From: Bugula neritina
Lineage: Eukaryota; Bryozoa; Gymnolaemata; Cheilostomatida; Bugulidae
Assembly: GCA_964035545.1 (NCBI GenBank)
Contig: OZ037767.1
Span: 6,562,207 to 6,626,206 of the forward strand
Length of the DNA: 64,000 bases
Direction of reading: 5' to 3'
The notes beneath the pieces are model-generated. The model saw nothing but the letters and a program-made list of their open reading frames with translations, searched no databases and was not told where the DNA came from. The position numbers were made by a program, and so were the translations under genes. Shown one piece after another: positions 14,224 through 28,600 of the stretch. Within the stretch, counting starts at the first letter, position 1. The number at the start of each line of letters is the position of its first letter.

Positions 14224-14376
14224 CTCTCCAAATGGAGATCCGACTTTGGGCCGCATTTGGGGCGCCTGACTGGCGTTCGGGTGTCCGAATCGAACGCCTG
14301 GTTTAGAATCGATCGGAATGGGGGACACCAATCACAGTCGGGCGTTCGATTCCTCGGAATCGAACATCCCGAATAA
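14224..14376. other. GC-rich, hairpin-dense block just upstream of DNAH10
   Basis: Base composition changes sharply from the AT-rich surroundings. Hairpins visible: TCTCCA/TGGAGA, GGCGTTCG/CGAACGCC, and GTTCGATTCC/GGAATCGAAC with a 2-base loop. There are also long-range pairs GGTGTCC/GGACACC and AATCGAACGCC/GGCGTTCGATT, so several alternative folds compete. GTTCGATTCC resembles a tRNA B box, but no tRNA cloverleaf is visible. It could be a repeat fragment or a structured promoter-proximal element. Confidence 0.5.
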
Positions 14377-14549
14377 TTTTAAGGGGGTGGGGAGGGGTCT
14401 GACTTGCAAATTGTGACCAAATTATGGCAATCAATTTCAATGCAAAGACTAATTGGTTAAATATTTACCAAGAGGTAAAATTTGTCACATTTATATTTTT
14501 GTAGGTGGTCTGTAGATGTTGAATTACGGAAGGCTTTTAAAAATATAAA

Positions 14550-16679
14550 ATGGATGATTTACGGCTGGAATGGCTTGGAAAGAAAATCAACTTGGCGCTT
14601 GGCCTAAATAACAATAGTGTATTTGAAGAGTTTCTGCTCAGTGGAACAAATGAAGAAGATTTGAACAGATTTCTGTCAACTCCAAACACGTCTGATAATA
14701 ACAAATCAGTTTTCTTTTTTACTGAAAAGAAAAACGTGGAAGTCGAAGAAGAGATTGAAGTTGTTGTTGGTAATTTTTCTAAGTATTTAAACTGGTTTTA
14801 TTTTTGTCTTCATTTTTGTGTATTTGAACGCATCACAAAAAATCAACCTGAATGCATTCCATGATGATTGAAATGTGCCTACACAATTTCGTTTTTTTAA
14901 ATTACGAACGTGATTGATAATAAATTTCATTTAGTGATGGCATTCATACTATAGTCGAAATTGCACAATGCATACATACTGTTGATTGACTTTCTGGTAA
15001 AACGTGAGCACAAAATATAATTTTTAAAAAAGTTCGGTATCAACAAACTGCTTTACTCCCTTGTAGAGGAAAAAAGAGACTCATACAAATTGTTCAGTAG
15101 ACTTCCTTCTCTGTCTGAGAATAAGAAACACTCTCAAGATGAAAGCGCTAAGCCGGAGTCTGCTGCTGGGACAGAGATCTCTGCCAACCCTTCCAACCAA
15201 GGACGCAGACAGAGCAGGAGGAAAACAGTGAGCCTCGCATTGTCAGAGAAACCTCAGGCTTCGTCCAAACTTCTAACTGCTGTCAGTGAGCAATCTGCTG
15301 ACGAAGAGTCTGTAACAGGCGCCCAAACTCCTAACTCGGTCTCTGATAGGAAGACCAAAAAGCAAAATCGAAATAAAAAGAATAAAAAGGGAAAAAGTTG
15401 GTATTTTAACTAGAAACAAATAATTTTTGTTACCTCTCTATATTAATCATTATAATGTTAGCAAAATTTTAATTTCGAAATTGATCTTGCAGTTTTTTTG
15501 TACTTTACTGTGATAACAGTAGCTAGCTGTTGACGGTATTAATAAACATACGGAGTTTTGAGCAGACTGGTGGTGCATTAATGAGTATCATAATGGCAGT
15601 TGCAGTAAAAAAACTTTGGCTGTTATTCTTTCCTAGAAAAAAGTAGAAGTCCATCGCTGGCCAAGGTTCCATCCCAACCTCAAGAGTTACCTCAAATCCC
15701 TGAACCAATCATCCCTGAAGAAGATTTGACAATTCCCGAGTTGCCAGAACCCAAAATAGTAAAGGTATTACCACTGTAAAATATTTCCTCTAGTTAACTG
15801 CCCTATGCATGTGTAATGCATTATAGATTGTCATTGTTCTCAATTTTGGTCGATTGTCGAAGTTTGTGAGTAGCAAAAGTAATTATATTAAAGAATATGT
15901 TTTGTTGATGATTCTTCATTGACAATTATTTCATGTCATAGTATTTTACTATTCGTAGAAAACAGTGAAAGTGATTAAACAAACAATTCAGCTAAACATG
16001 GCCCTGGGAACGCCGTCAGATAGTTTCTATAGAGCGGAGATGGGTGTTCATTTCTCGCGAGTTGGCGACGGATTTATACCGGATGCTACTACTACTGAAG
16101 AGGCTAATGTTTTCATGTGTAGAGGTTTAGAAATGGGGACAGTTAATCAAAACTACATATCTACTTTGGACAACCTGCTGGAACATGTATGCAGCTTCCC
16201 CTTTACTCTTCTTCATGTTTTCCCTTTAAACTCTTGCGTATTATTCAATACACCATTTTAAGTCCAAAATGTAGAAATTTTGAATACTTTTCGCAATTTA
16301 CGTCAACAAATTTTTAACTTAGAAACAGGGCTTCATGTTCCATTTTTCACAGGCGCTATAATTTGGGTCTAAGCTTGGACAATATCAGGACAAATCACCT
16401 TGATGATATTTATCTGCCTGTTTGGTATGATTTTGAAAACATTGCATAGAGAAAGATTTATGAAAAATTGGAAGATTACTGTGGGGTTATAGTTATGACT
16501 TTATCTTTAGCTCTTCTTACCATCGCTTGGATATGATAGTAAAAGATACAGTCAGGCTGAGCAGGAGAGGTTAAAGAAGAAAGAAGATGGAAATCATGTG
16601 GTGAATACGAGAGATGAGTTTTACAGTGCTCTGATGCGTTTGTCTGGAGTAATGAAGCAGACGTCAGAGCAATTAGAAG
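14550..16679 (+). CDS. DNAH10: DNAH10 exons 1-5: N-terminal extension
   Basis: Exons: 14550-14769, 15067-15396, 15637-15764, 15959-16186, 16511-16679 (residues about 1-358). The first residues [14 protein letters not shown] are followed by a charged, Ser/Lys/Pro-rich, probably disordered stretch in exons 2-3, then by conserved tail sequence in exons 4-5. The exon 2/3 border is ambiguous. One reading has donor GTTGGT at 15397 and acceptor TCCTAG ending at 15636. The other has donor GTATTT at 15401 and an internal AG ending at 15643. Both keep the frame and give nearly the same protein. Confidence 0.8.
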
Positions 16680-19600
16680 GTTGGTGTGCTCCAACTCTGG
16701 TCAGTGTTATGTAGAGCAAACTCTTGATTATCAGTTTCTAAATAGATGTCAATAATCATCAACAGAACATAATATAACAGATGCCAAGCTAATCTTAGTT
16801 ATTATTCATCATCAGGCAAGGGATGTGTATGCATAGAGATATCTTTGCTATTTGATAGGAACATTCTATTATAATTGTAATGTTTCGTTTTTGTGTGTTT
16901 GCTGGGTAATAATCAAGTTGAGACCTTTGGAATAATGTATCGTAAAGTTCATATTGTAAAGTGTACAGCTTGACAGCATAGAAAGAACCGACTCTAATAA
17001 TAAGTATAAGATATATATATAACAGGAATGAACCACAATTCTGGTACATGATATTTATTAATAGCATATGACTGTTTGGTATATAAATAACTCAGCTAGC
17101 AAACAACATTATACTAGAATACCTTAGTTTTTTATTGATATAAATCAAGTTGCACATCAAATCCCATTGAATATGACTAATTACAAGCCTAATTTCATAT
17201 TGTTAAAACTATTCACATCTAGAGCTTTAGCATTACACTTAGTTGGTGTATACTGTATATGATTGTAGGCACTGTTACACTGAGTCCCCCTGACCTGCCC
17301 TGCTCTATCAGTTCTGTGATGGAGGAGAACTTGAACAAAACGGCTCTGATGACCTCCATTCAGACGACAGCAAGCAGCTGGTTCACTAACTTGTCAGCAG
17401 CGCTAGCCAATCAGCTTCAGGCTGAACCCAAAGGGAAAGGCCCTCTGGCAGAGATCTCATACTGGAGGGAACGACATGCCAACTTGAGTGCCCTGGATGA
17501 GCAGCTCAAGCGTGGTTACGTGCAGGATATCATTAAGGTGCTTACTTACTCTACATTGTATGTATATACACTGTGCAGGATATCATTAAGGTGCTTACTT
17601 GCTCTACATTGTATGTAATATGTATATACACTGTGTTGGTTATTATTAAGGTCCTTACTCTACATCGTATGTATATACACCGTGTTGGTTATTAACATCT
17701 ATGTTCTATAAGATGTGTTATATTTTTGTGAAAAATTTCGCCGCAGTTGTTTAAACAGCTTCATACTTGCAACATTCATATTAATCTTAATTTACTTAAA
17801 TTCTAAACATATTACATTTTTATTGCATGCATATTCTTATACTGTTTTCTAGATTTTCTAAGTTTTTCAAATTGATGTCTTTATTTGTTGAGTGTTGGGT
17901 TATTGAGCTCATTTACACTCCTCTCAAGAAGCACAGATAAATTGAGCTTCATTATTTCATGTGAAAGTTGATCAATTATATGGTTTATGTTTTTGAACTA
18001 CCTGTATTTGAAAGGTGAACAGCCAAGTTGACAATAGTCTCGACTACCTGCGCCATGACATACACAAGTACTTCCTAGAGGCTAAAGACAATGCCAGGTT
18101 TCTAACTACAGTTGATCGTCACATGAAGAACATAACGTTTGGCACGACGTTTGCTCTGGTGACAGAAACCATACCTAACCTAATGGTGGCTCTGAGAATG
18201 GTGTGGATAATCTCCAGATACTACAACACTGACGAGCGGATGGTACCTCTCCTGGAGAAAATAGCTTGGCAGCTCTGTCAGCGTGTCAAAAGGATTATTG
18301 ACATCAAACGACTTTTTCAGTTAGTAGTCGCTGTAATGATATTGATTTCTAATAGTAAGATAATTTTGAAATGAATTATTAATGCATGAACATATTTTTT
18401 GGTAGGAACATTTAAAAAATACACATAGAAAATAATTCTAAGCGGTTGGGGCTTTTTAATAACTCTATTGGTGTACTTCTCAGTATGTTGAAATGTGTTC
18501 AAAATCTCTCTCTTTTCAGTAGTATTTGGTGCAACTTGTTTGCGTAGTTTTATTACGTAGAATAAGTGTGCTGCATGCTCAGATTGTTCTCCTTTCGGAG
18601 CCCACGTGACCTTTCCATGTGACCTCTCTGGTGCCCAGATGACCTTTCTAGTGATTACGTGACCTCTCCAGTGATCACATGACCTTTCATATAACTATAT
18701 ACTTGCAGAGACCCACCTGAAGTTGTCATGGAGAAATGTCTGAAAGCTAAGAAAATGTTAGAAACCTGGAAGTCCAGTTACTTCACCACAAGAGCCAAGA
18801 TAGAAGAGTCTGGTCGTGACTCCAGGTGGGAGTTTGACAGGAAACGTCTGTTTGACCGAACGGACTACATGTCAAGCATCTGCGGAGACCTGGCAAACGT
18901 CGCCAAGGTACGAGGTTACGAGGTTTTAGAGTTGGCAAATGTGTGGATGCTTTGAATTGCCTGGGGTTTTCCTGTTGTTTGAAAAGCATGTTAGGTTTAT
19001 GCTCCCTTGTTTATTTACACCAACTGATCTGTGACCTGGGTCATTGCAATTAAGAATGTCTGTACAATTGTATTGGCTTTTATGAAAATGCTGATTCTGT
19101 TGCTACTTTCTTTATGTGTGTGAAATCAATCTACCATTTGTTACATATTTATGATTGATGAGATGTGCCATAAGGGAACTTTGTATTGCTTGTTTGCTGA
19201 TAGTATTTGATTTTTGTTGATATTGCAGACACTGCATGAGTTCCATAGCATCTTCACTAGTGACCTCAAGAATGTGACTGGAGAGGTCAAGCTTATTGGA
19301 GATATTCTTACAAAAGTGGACAACCTCAAGTCTCCTATCATTAATGTGTGTATTCAGCTGATCCTGTACACCTTGCCCTCATGTAGATTTCAGTGTATAC
19401 GTAGTGAGATAGGCAAATACAGCAATTTGGCAAAAACATGTGTGTGCTAGTGGACAGGTTTTGTTATATAGCAAAATAATCTAAGTAGGGTGGTGTAAAC
19501 ACATTAAAGTGAGACACCAGTTAGAATCCCTAGTTCAATGTAGTCAAAACTATTGAATGAACACAAGCATTGTTGGTAATTTCAGTTTAGAGAGAGTCCA

Positions 19601-22600
19601 TTTGATAAGGTGAATTCGAACGCGTGGAATCGCATAATGGAGTGGTTCAGCTACGAAGTCAACAACATCGAGCAGGAGACGATCAACTTCATCAACGAGT
19701 CTTTCAAGAAGCTGCGCTCAGCCGAGGCTGCCTATGATCTCTTCCACAAGTTTAAGAACATTCGGTCTCGGAAGAGCATCAATGAAGAGATGATGAAACG
19801 TTTTAATGATATACTCTTGCAGTTTTCAAAAGAGGTTTGCCTTCCGCACTTTTATGCTTTGTATTTTTTGTTAAGACTCTTGATTAAAGGCTATTAAATT
19901 GGTGCCTACTTGAAATATTGATACTTGTAAACATATCAAACAGGTTTTTAAATATGTTGCTGATACCTATTTATCTCGGATCTACCATTTCTAGTCTGAG
20001 ACCATAATTAGTCAGGTTGCCAGTGCTTTTAGCTCTGTAGTCCAGGGCATAGCTTAGTGTAGGTCAGTTTGACCTCAGTCAATGAATACTGAAACATACT
20101 AAAATTATATTTCAAGTTGATTTATGCAAATTTACATATACATGTTCATATGTGCATTATAATTAGGTGGTATTTCCTGTGTGCATGTGGTAATTGGTTG
20201 GTATTTGATGTGTGTACGTGGTATTTAGGTAGAGAGAGTTGAGAGAATATACAGGGAAAAGAAGAAGGCCCCTCCCGTCTCCAAGAGTGATCCACCTGTA
20301 GTTGGGGCAATCAGATGGGCCAGAATGCTCCTACATAAGATGAAAGACACGGTGCTCAAGCTGGCCGGTATGCCAGAGTTCCTTCACACCGATACTGGGA
20401 GGAAGGTGTGTCAGCCTCCCTATCAGTTTATTATCCGAGATGAACTCCTCTAGGGCTAGTATATAGTTTGGGTTGATCTTTGTGTATAATACACATCATA
20501 CATGTTTAAACTTGAACATTATTTCTATAAAACTTCTGTGTGTTTGATGGAGAGATATACTATGGATGGTTAGGCTCGCACATGCTAGGGGTGGGCATGT
20601 TATGTTTTCTAGCCAGTTTATATGTTGAGTTGACCTTTGACCTTGGCTACGGTAAAGTTTGTTTGTGCAGGCAAGAGGAAAGTACCTGTACGCAGGCAGG
20701 TCACTGAAGGCGTATGAAGACAGCAAGTACCATGCCTGGGTAGATCACGCCGAGCATGTTGTTGCGGCTCTTTTGAAGAAGAGTCTGATAGTGAAGGCGT
20801 CTAGTCGCACTTCTTCTGTGTATATGGAGAGAGAAGCTTTTGAAAGGGTAACCATAATATTTATTGCTAGCTCATTATACAGTATACCATACTATCAACT
20901 ATTTCTTAATTCTGTTGATTTTATGTGAGAAAGTTGAGACATCCGATTTTTAGTTTCACAAGGATGTCATGTTGCCATGAACTTGCCGTACTCAGCGTAT
21001 GTTACTTGTGTAGATGTGCAGATATACCTTGCAGGTGTGTAAGCTCGTCTCTGGCAACAGAAACCTGTATAGGTATGGTAGAATGTCTATAGCTGAAACA
21101 GATGGGGAGCAGAATCTAAGTTATAGAGGCCAGGCTAAGAATGCTAAAGGGGTTCTTATAGGTAGGCCCCGCTGTGCTGTGTGTGCTGTCAGTCTTGACT
21201 ATTCAAACCAGGAACTGTAATGGTGTTTTAACTCAGTAGGGTCTGATCTGTTCAAATAGTCTACAATAATACTGCAGATGTTTTGTCATTCAGCCTCTAA
21301 CAGTACTTACCTCTGGTTTCAGATATGAAAGTGAGATATTTAGTAAACTTTGACTCTGAGCTGTTGGAGATAGCCTGTGAGGCCAGGAGTTTAGAGCACC
21401 TGGGCTATCACATACCTGTACTGACCCGCAATCTCGCTCTGCAAATTGACAAGTATCTGGGAGCTCAGTATAAGCTGCAGCTGATGGTGGACAGATACCA
21501 TCTGCTGCTGGACAGTTTGAATGTGGCTGAGGTGAGAGTCTCATTTACCTTGTCTGGTAACTACTAGAGTGTGTATGTGATCTAGGCAACAGGGTAGGCT
21601 TTCTGTTGAGTGCAGGTTAGTATATTATTAGCATAGTCGCTTGTACGACACATCTCTTCTAGTACAGATATCACACTTTGCTTGCTTGAATATTTATCTT
21701 ATAGTTAGAGTCTCGCACACAAACTATTCCAGTCTCGCAGTAATAGTATTTATTAAGTTCTATCACTGATCAGACAACCTACGCATTCTGAAAAATATGA
21801 TCCGTGCAGATTTCTGCCCTCCGCATGACTTCCTGTTAATTTCAGATTAAGCTGCTGGACCATCACCTGAAGGAACTCAGAAGAATCATGAAACCAGGAA
21901 TCAGCCGACTTAACTGGTACACTCTGGGAATAACTGAGTTTGCTACCAAATGCATGCATGTATGTCTCGTATCTATCTATAACTCATTAGCCAATGCTGC
22001 TAGTGTAGGTGGTGTAGGTGCATGCCGTTGTGTTAATTCGCCATTCACAAGTTTCTTCATGTCATTATAATAATAATCTCTGTTCTATTCTAAATGCTCT
22101 CAAGTAACTAATCTTATTAGATGTAGCAGGGCTATGGCTTACCCAAACTCATTGCTATCACGTACTCTCACGCGGTTTGTGATACTAATCGGATGTGAGT
22201 TTATTCGTCAAACCTCATATGAAGTTGTTTCCTCTTTTTGGGCTACCTTGTGTGATGGCATGTAACAGGTATACTTGTCTATGCTTTAGTGTATTGGTAA
22301 AGTAGAGACTCTGGCCAATCAGGTGCAGAAGAACGCAGCAGATATTCACAGCAGACTATCAATCATACGAAAAGCCAACCTGCTGGAGAGTCATCACCAT
22401 CTGGATGGGTCGGAGGTCGCGCTGCCACTAGTCAAGGTAGATTATAATGTTGAGCTCTGTACAGGTGTATACTGATTGACTAATCTCCATTTAGTTGGCA
22501 CCTTATTTCTTTGATTTTGAAGTTGCACTTTTTATTGATGTTTTAAGCTGATCTAATATTTGTCCTTTCTACTAAACTTTGAAACACCGTAGTACAGTAT

Positions 22601-25600
22601 ATAATTCATTCAGTACATGTACCTATAAGAAGAACTAACTATCTTGGTTTAGCTTTTAAATGAACTTATTTTATGTGTTTTCTGTTGGTAAATGATGGTA
22701 GGAGTTATTCTCACATTTGAGCCTGTCTTGTAGGATTACTTTGAAGAGCTGAGTCAGAACAGAAGCTACACTGTACGAAGACTGGTGACTACATACAGAG
22801 CCATGAGTCCCATGCTGACCAAGATAGAAGGACTCGTTGTCAACACCAACACTGGCAAGGCGTGTAAACTGGCACCATACTACCAGTACTGGGAGGAGAT
22901 TGTCTATGACACCATCAGACAGGTGTGTTGCTGTTGACCTTTCAACTCACAAGCTCTTGCAAATGTAGCTTTGTAAAACTCCTAGATTTTGCTGACGATT
23001 CTCTTATATGCTCACTCAGTGAAGTTGCAAGTCTTGAAGAGTATTTAAAGCTGAATAGATTTGGATTTCTGGAGGCAGTTACTAATTAAAGTGTTTATGG
23101 GCAGAGCTGCATTTAGTGTAGCTGCGAGGTTTTGGAGTTGAGATTATTACATGTTTTATATATCAACTGCCATCTGATTCACAGTTTCTTTCCATATACT
23201 GGATTTTACCTAAATATTTCTTTAAATGAAAATGACTCTCTTCTGTTGAGACATAATTTATAGGATCATACATCATCTCTCTAATTTCTCTTTCAAGCAT
23301 GATTTATTTCGCACATGAACACTCATTCTCTCACCTCTAAGCGCGTAATATCTAATTCGCCTTCCTCCTTCATTCTCGCAGCTTATTGTCACCAACCTGG
23401 TAAAGTTTCTTCACATTGTCACTGGTGAAAAACCTTTCTTTGGTGTGGAGTGTACTCTGTGTCCGCCTGAAGTGGCACTTCTACCTAGCTGCAATGATCT
23501 CTTCAAGATTATTCTAGCCTCTACAAAAGAGTGCATTGATGTGTGAGTATTATCTAACTATAGACTTCATTCAACTCTTGCTTCTCCTGCCTATTTTCCT
23601 ATAGAAGTATTCTCTGTGGACCTGTTTTTATAAACACCAAAACTAATGTAAGATTTTCTGTCATGTTCTTCATCACTCTTTACTCCTGTGAGGCTGCTTG
23701 TATTTACAACAATTCAAACACTTCATCACTGATCCTACTCAACTTAGCTTACTGTTGGTTAGCATTTAAAAATTACCTGTAACATTTACATCAGCTAAGA
23801 TTGTTTTAAGGAATAGTTTATTTTAAGTAATTGATAATCCGTGTAATAGAATGCTGCGAGTTTGCAACGGCTGTACCAAACTTTTTTTCAGATCTCGCAA
23901 GTTTGTTCGCTGGATGCACGGTACGTGTATAGAGACTCCACCTCAGCATGTACCGGGTTCAGATGCGCCTTATCTCTTCTCCTTCTACCATGACATAGCT
24001 AAACACCCAGAAGTAGTGGATCTTGGTAACCTCATTGTCTCCAGGACCAAAGATATTCTAACTAAAATACAGCGCTACCTGATGAGGTGGGCTAAACACA
24101 GACCAGTGTGGGTGCCGGACAAGGTGAGTACTCTTGTCAGACCTGTCTAACAGGTGTATGCCTTGTTCAGGATATGCTATTCCCTTGTAACCCACATCTG
24201 CATTTATTTAAGAAATCAAAGACTTGAGTTTATCAATTTTACACTTGAATTTTGTAATATTCAGTAACTTTGTTATATGTTATATTTGAAGCAAAACACA
24301 CAGCTGTAAAAATCTACCTTTACAGTCTTTTATCTTTGCAACCTCAGGTGAAACAAAGAGCTAAATTTTATTATGAAATATATAGTAAAGCATGAACTAA
24401 TAAGCATAATATTACATTATACATTAAAAGTATGTGAAAGCTGCAGCAAAGAAGGCTACATTATCTGAACTTTCCATGTCATTTAAATAACTCTAGCAAC
24501 AAAGAGCTGAAAGATGGCAGAGCAAGCAGAAAATGGAGTTAGTCGAGAGGTATGATGATAAACTGATATTCTACACGTCTGTCATAGAGAGAATGAATGG
24601 GACGCCACCTTACCACCCTGTAAACTGTGTTCAACTGTGTCTGGGTTCCTTGTTGCACGGGATAAAGAGCCACGCTAAAGAATGGCTCACAATATTTGGC
24701 AATATGCTTCAAGAGTTGGCGAAAAGTCGGTTACTGAGTGCTATCTCCTATGTCAAGGTCTGCTTAAATGGCTTATATATGATATACACACTTTTGACAA
24801 AGTTTGAAGCATTGTTATTATGTGCTGGACCATGCTTTTATTTAATTAATGGTTACAGATTTAATACCCAATGGTAGTTCAATGTTGTGCCAAAAACTGT
24901 CTGATTGGGCACCTTTATAAATTTGTGATATCAGTTTATCAATTTTGCTGACTACTTTTAATGCATGTGCAAGCACTACATCATGTTTAGCTGTATCTTA
25001 TTATATATGTAGATTATTGGTAATGTGCCTTGCAAATCCATTCATTTTTGTGACTTGTTTTAAAGCAGGCTGAACTCTTTGAAGCAATGGCAGCATAACA
25101 TACTCTCCAACTAAATTTAGCTGATCGGAAATTTTTCAGTAACAAGTTGTGGTTTTGTTCTCAATTAAATTTTTCAGGGAGTTTTTTCTGTGTATTATGT
25201 AAATTAATTGCTGTGTTTTGTGTATTAATTACTGCTGTGTGTACTATGTATTAGCAGTTGTGTTGTATGTATTGTGTATTAGTTCCTGACGGGATATGGT
25301 TTGTCAGTCATGTTGATATAATCTGCTTTAGGAAAAGAGAGAGAATCTAGACAAACAACCCGAGAGTCTAGATAGTCTGAAGTACTGTTTAGGTGAGATA
25401 GCAGAGGTTAGAAGGACGCAGGTAGAAATAGAATACAGTATAAGGTGCATGCAGGAGATGTACAGAACTCTCTTCATGTATGGCCTGGAGGTTAGATACT
25501 TTCTTAGCATTTTCACTTTAGGGTGCATTTATCTCTTAACTTAAAGTTTGAAAGTGACCTGCAGTCTCTTAGCCTCAGTTTAAACTTTCTACACATATTA

Positions 25601-28600
25601 GCGTAGCAGAAATACTCAATAAGCAGAGAGCACAACTTCTTATTATTGCATATATTGAGTCAATGCCACATCAGCTATCTGTTTTAATATGCTGTAGACA
25701 TTGCAAATTTATATACTGATATTTGAATATGTTAAATCTTTGCAAGATGAGATTAAAGATCGCCAACAGTTGAACAGTGTTCTTACTGCATTATTTTAAT
25801 CTAAGCAGGTGTGAAATGTGATAGCTTTTATTTATGTACTAATCTTACACTACCTAACTGAATATCATTATATCTTCAGTTTGGGAATATTACGTCAGTT
25901 TATTTTTTAGGGCATACAACTCCTATTCGTGACTGTTATGCGAAGCATGTACTTATCTTAATTTATCTCTAGGTGCCAGCTTATCAGCGAGACAACTGCA
26001 AAACTATTCTAGCAGATTACCTTGACCTTGTGTATCATACAAAGGAAGTAGAGTGTCAGCTCATACCCTCCAAGCAGAAGTTTATTAGTGTGAGTCTCAC
26101 AAACCTAGTATTTACCAAGTTCATTAGTTATTAGTTCAACAGCAAGCTATATAAGTTATTTATCCTAATCAAGTGTGGCCACTACTGTTTTTGGGTTAGG
26201 TTTTTGGAATATACTTGGTGCTGCTACTATATAGTATATACTACATATGTGTTACCACTAAATACTCTGTGTTGCCACTACATACTCTGTATTACCACTA
26301 TGTACTCTGTGTTACCATTATATACTATGTGTTGCCACTATATACTCTGTGTTACCACTGTTTAACTGCTGTACATGTATCACAGCTACTAGTTTATGTA
26401 TCTACAGTTCACTAAAGATCATATCAAAGACTTCAGAGCCGATGTGTTTAAGTTCTACAACGAACTGACTACCGAAGGGCCTGGCACTGTTGGCAGAGAT
26501 CTTACCAAAGGTACAACACAGTAGATATGATCTTCATGCTTTGCTTTCTGTATCTGACATGTTGTGTCTATTTTTCCGGCCATAAACTTAAAGTAATATG
26601 CTTGTTACCATTTCCTTTAGCCTGTCCAATTATGCAGTTTTTTTTTTCATGGTACAACATTTTAGACTTGAGCATAACCTAGCTGTCCTGTGAAACAATG
26701 TTGTGCTTGTAACTACCATTTAGTTGCTTCTCTGCATCTACACCCGAGACATGTAATATATATCACAGGTGCTGACCTTCTCGTTACCTTCAAACATTCG
26801 CTAGCCGAGCTGGAGAAGAGGCAGCGAGAGCTGACTCTTGCCGAGAAGCTGTTTGACCTCCCTATCACGATGCACACACGTCTTGTGAAGGCGCAGAAAG
26901 AGCTCGCTGACCTCACCAAGGTCTACGCTCTCTATAAAGATTTCACAGTAAGTAAACGAAAGGCAAAGTAAATCAAAGCTCAGTGCCATAAGCAATACAG
27001 AGAAACATGGTCATGCTGTAATGTGCTACAATAGGGAATTACTGGACTGTTGCTTGGATATTTGAAGTGATTTCACCAATTCGCTAGACTTCATTGTACT
27101 TCATTTATTACACACTCGATGCTCTAGTTTTTGGGATATACGAACCGTAATGGGTTTTTTTTTGAATATATGCATGTATATTTAGCTCATATGACAATGG
27201 CGCTGTGCTTTAATGTTGCAGGACCCCCCTTCCAGTTTTTTTTGCTATGCATAGTTCAAATCAATAAAACTACCCCATATAGTAAGTTTTCAAGCAATTT
27301 TGAGCAAACTCTAATTTTAGGTCCTAATTTGCTGATGTGTGCTAAATAAAGTAAAATGATCTATTTGAATACTGTTGTAGATTTTACTTCTGTGAGTTTA
27401 GTAACAGTGTCTAGACCAGAGGTGGGCAACTGGGGACCACTGTGGCCTTTTACCCAAATTTCAGTGGCCCTTTTAATGCTCAAAATAAGGAAAAACTGTT
27501 ACATGCATTCTGATTAGCTCAGCATAGGTTTGGTGACAAATTACTTCATCATAATAAAATTTAATATGTGTGCAGTCATGTGGCCCTTCATTTTGGCTGA
27601 CTTCTAAAATTGGCACTCATGCAAAAGAAGTTGTCCACTCCTGGTGTAGACTTTGACCAGAACTCGTCTTGCAGGACAGTAAGCTAAGATGGAGTGATAC
27701 TCTGTGGATCAACTTGGACATGAAAGTCTTAACGGACGGCATTGAGGAGCTCATCAAACATATGAGACGCATGCCGAAAGATCTGAGACAGCTGCCTCTA
27801 GCCAAAGTCGTTGACGAGATGATGAAGGAGTTCAGAGATTCACTTCCATTGTTTGTGGACCTCAAGCACGAGGCACTGAGGCCAAGGTCGTCTTTTATTC
27901 TAATTTCCTCACTTGTGCATGCTCGTATCTCTTTGACTGAATATTACAAATTTGTTTGCTCTCTTAATGTACGATAATCTATAGCTTAGGATTGTAATAA
28001 GGTATTCAACACTAAGAGAATTGTATGGAAAATAGTTGAATGAATTTAATTATTTTGTTGACACAATATATGATAATTGTATTAAATTATTTAAATGGTG
28101 TGTAAGTTGGTCCATATATCCTTTGCTGCACACACTTCTCACCCACCTATAAAGGAACAAACTTAGCTAACTCAACTAATATGGAATAATCCTAATGAAA
28201 TTGGTAACAGTTGGTAAACTTGTTTTGTTCTAATAATCACGTCAGGTTTATTTCTTATATTGTCTATGCACAGGCATTGGGAACAGCTGATGGAGAAAAC
28301 TGGCCAATCATTTGACATCAACCCGGATACGTTCACTCTCCAGAACGTGTTTGCCATGGAGCTGCACCAGTTCAAGGACCCTATCAGTGATATCGTGGCT
28401 TCTGCTCAGAAAGAGCTCAGCATTGAAAAGGTAGTAGTCTGCTGTATTGATAGCATTCACCTGCTGCTCTACATTCCTGTGTTATCTTTTTGTTATAAGT
28501 GGCTAGGTTACTCTCTCATTGCAATGTAGTGTTGTCTTACTCGCTGCTGTAATTCTAGCCTAATGGCAGCCATATTTAGACTGCTACGAGCTACTGTTCA

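Larger units (their letters stand above)
11551..14549. other. Divergent intergenic region between legumain and DNAH10
   Basis: The legumain start (minus) and DNAH10 start (plus) face away from each other, so this 3 kb should hold both promoters. No exon was found. It contains a hAT-like remnant (about 12052-12237), a 26-bp inverted repeat (12362-12462), a palindrome-rich AT stretch (13575-13640) and a GC-rich hairpin block (14224-14376). A ciliary X-box-like sequence, ATTACCATATCATC, lies at 13487-13500. It matches 11 of 14 positions of GTTACCATAGCAAC and is only suggestive. Confidence 0.6.

Noticed and set aside
14340-14375. tRNA B box (GTTCGATTCC) as evidence of a tRNA or SINE
   Set aside because: The match is part of a perfect hairpin, and no A box stands at the right distance.
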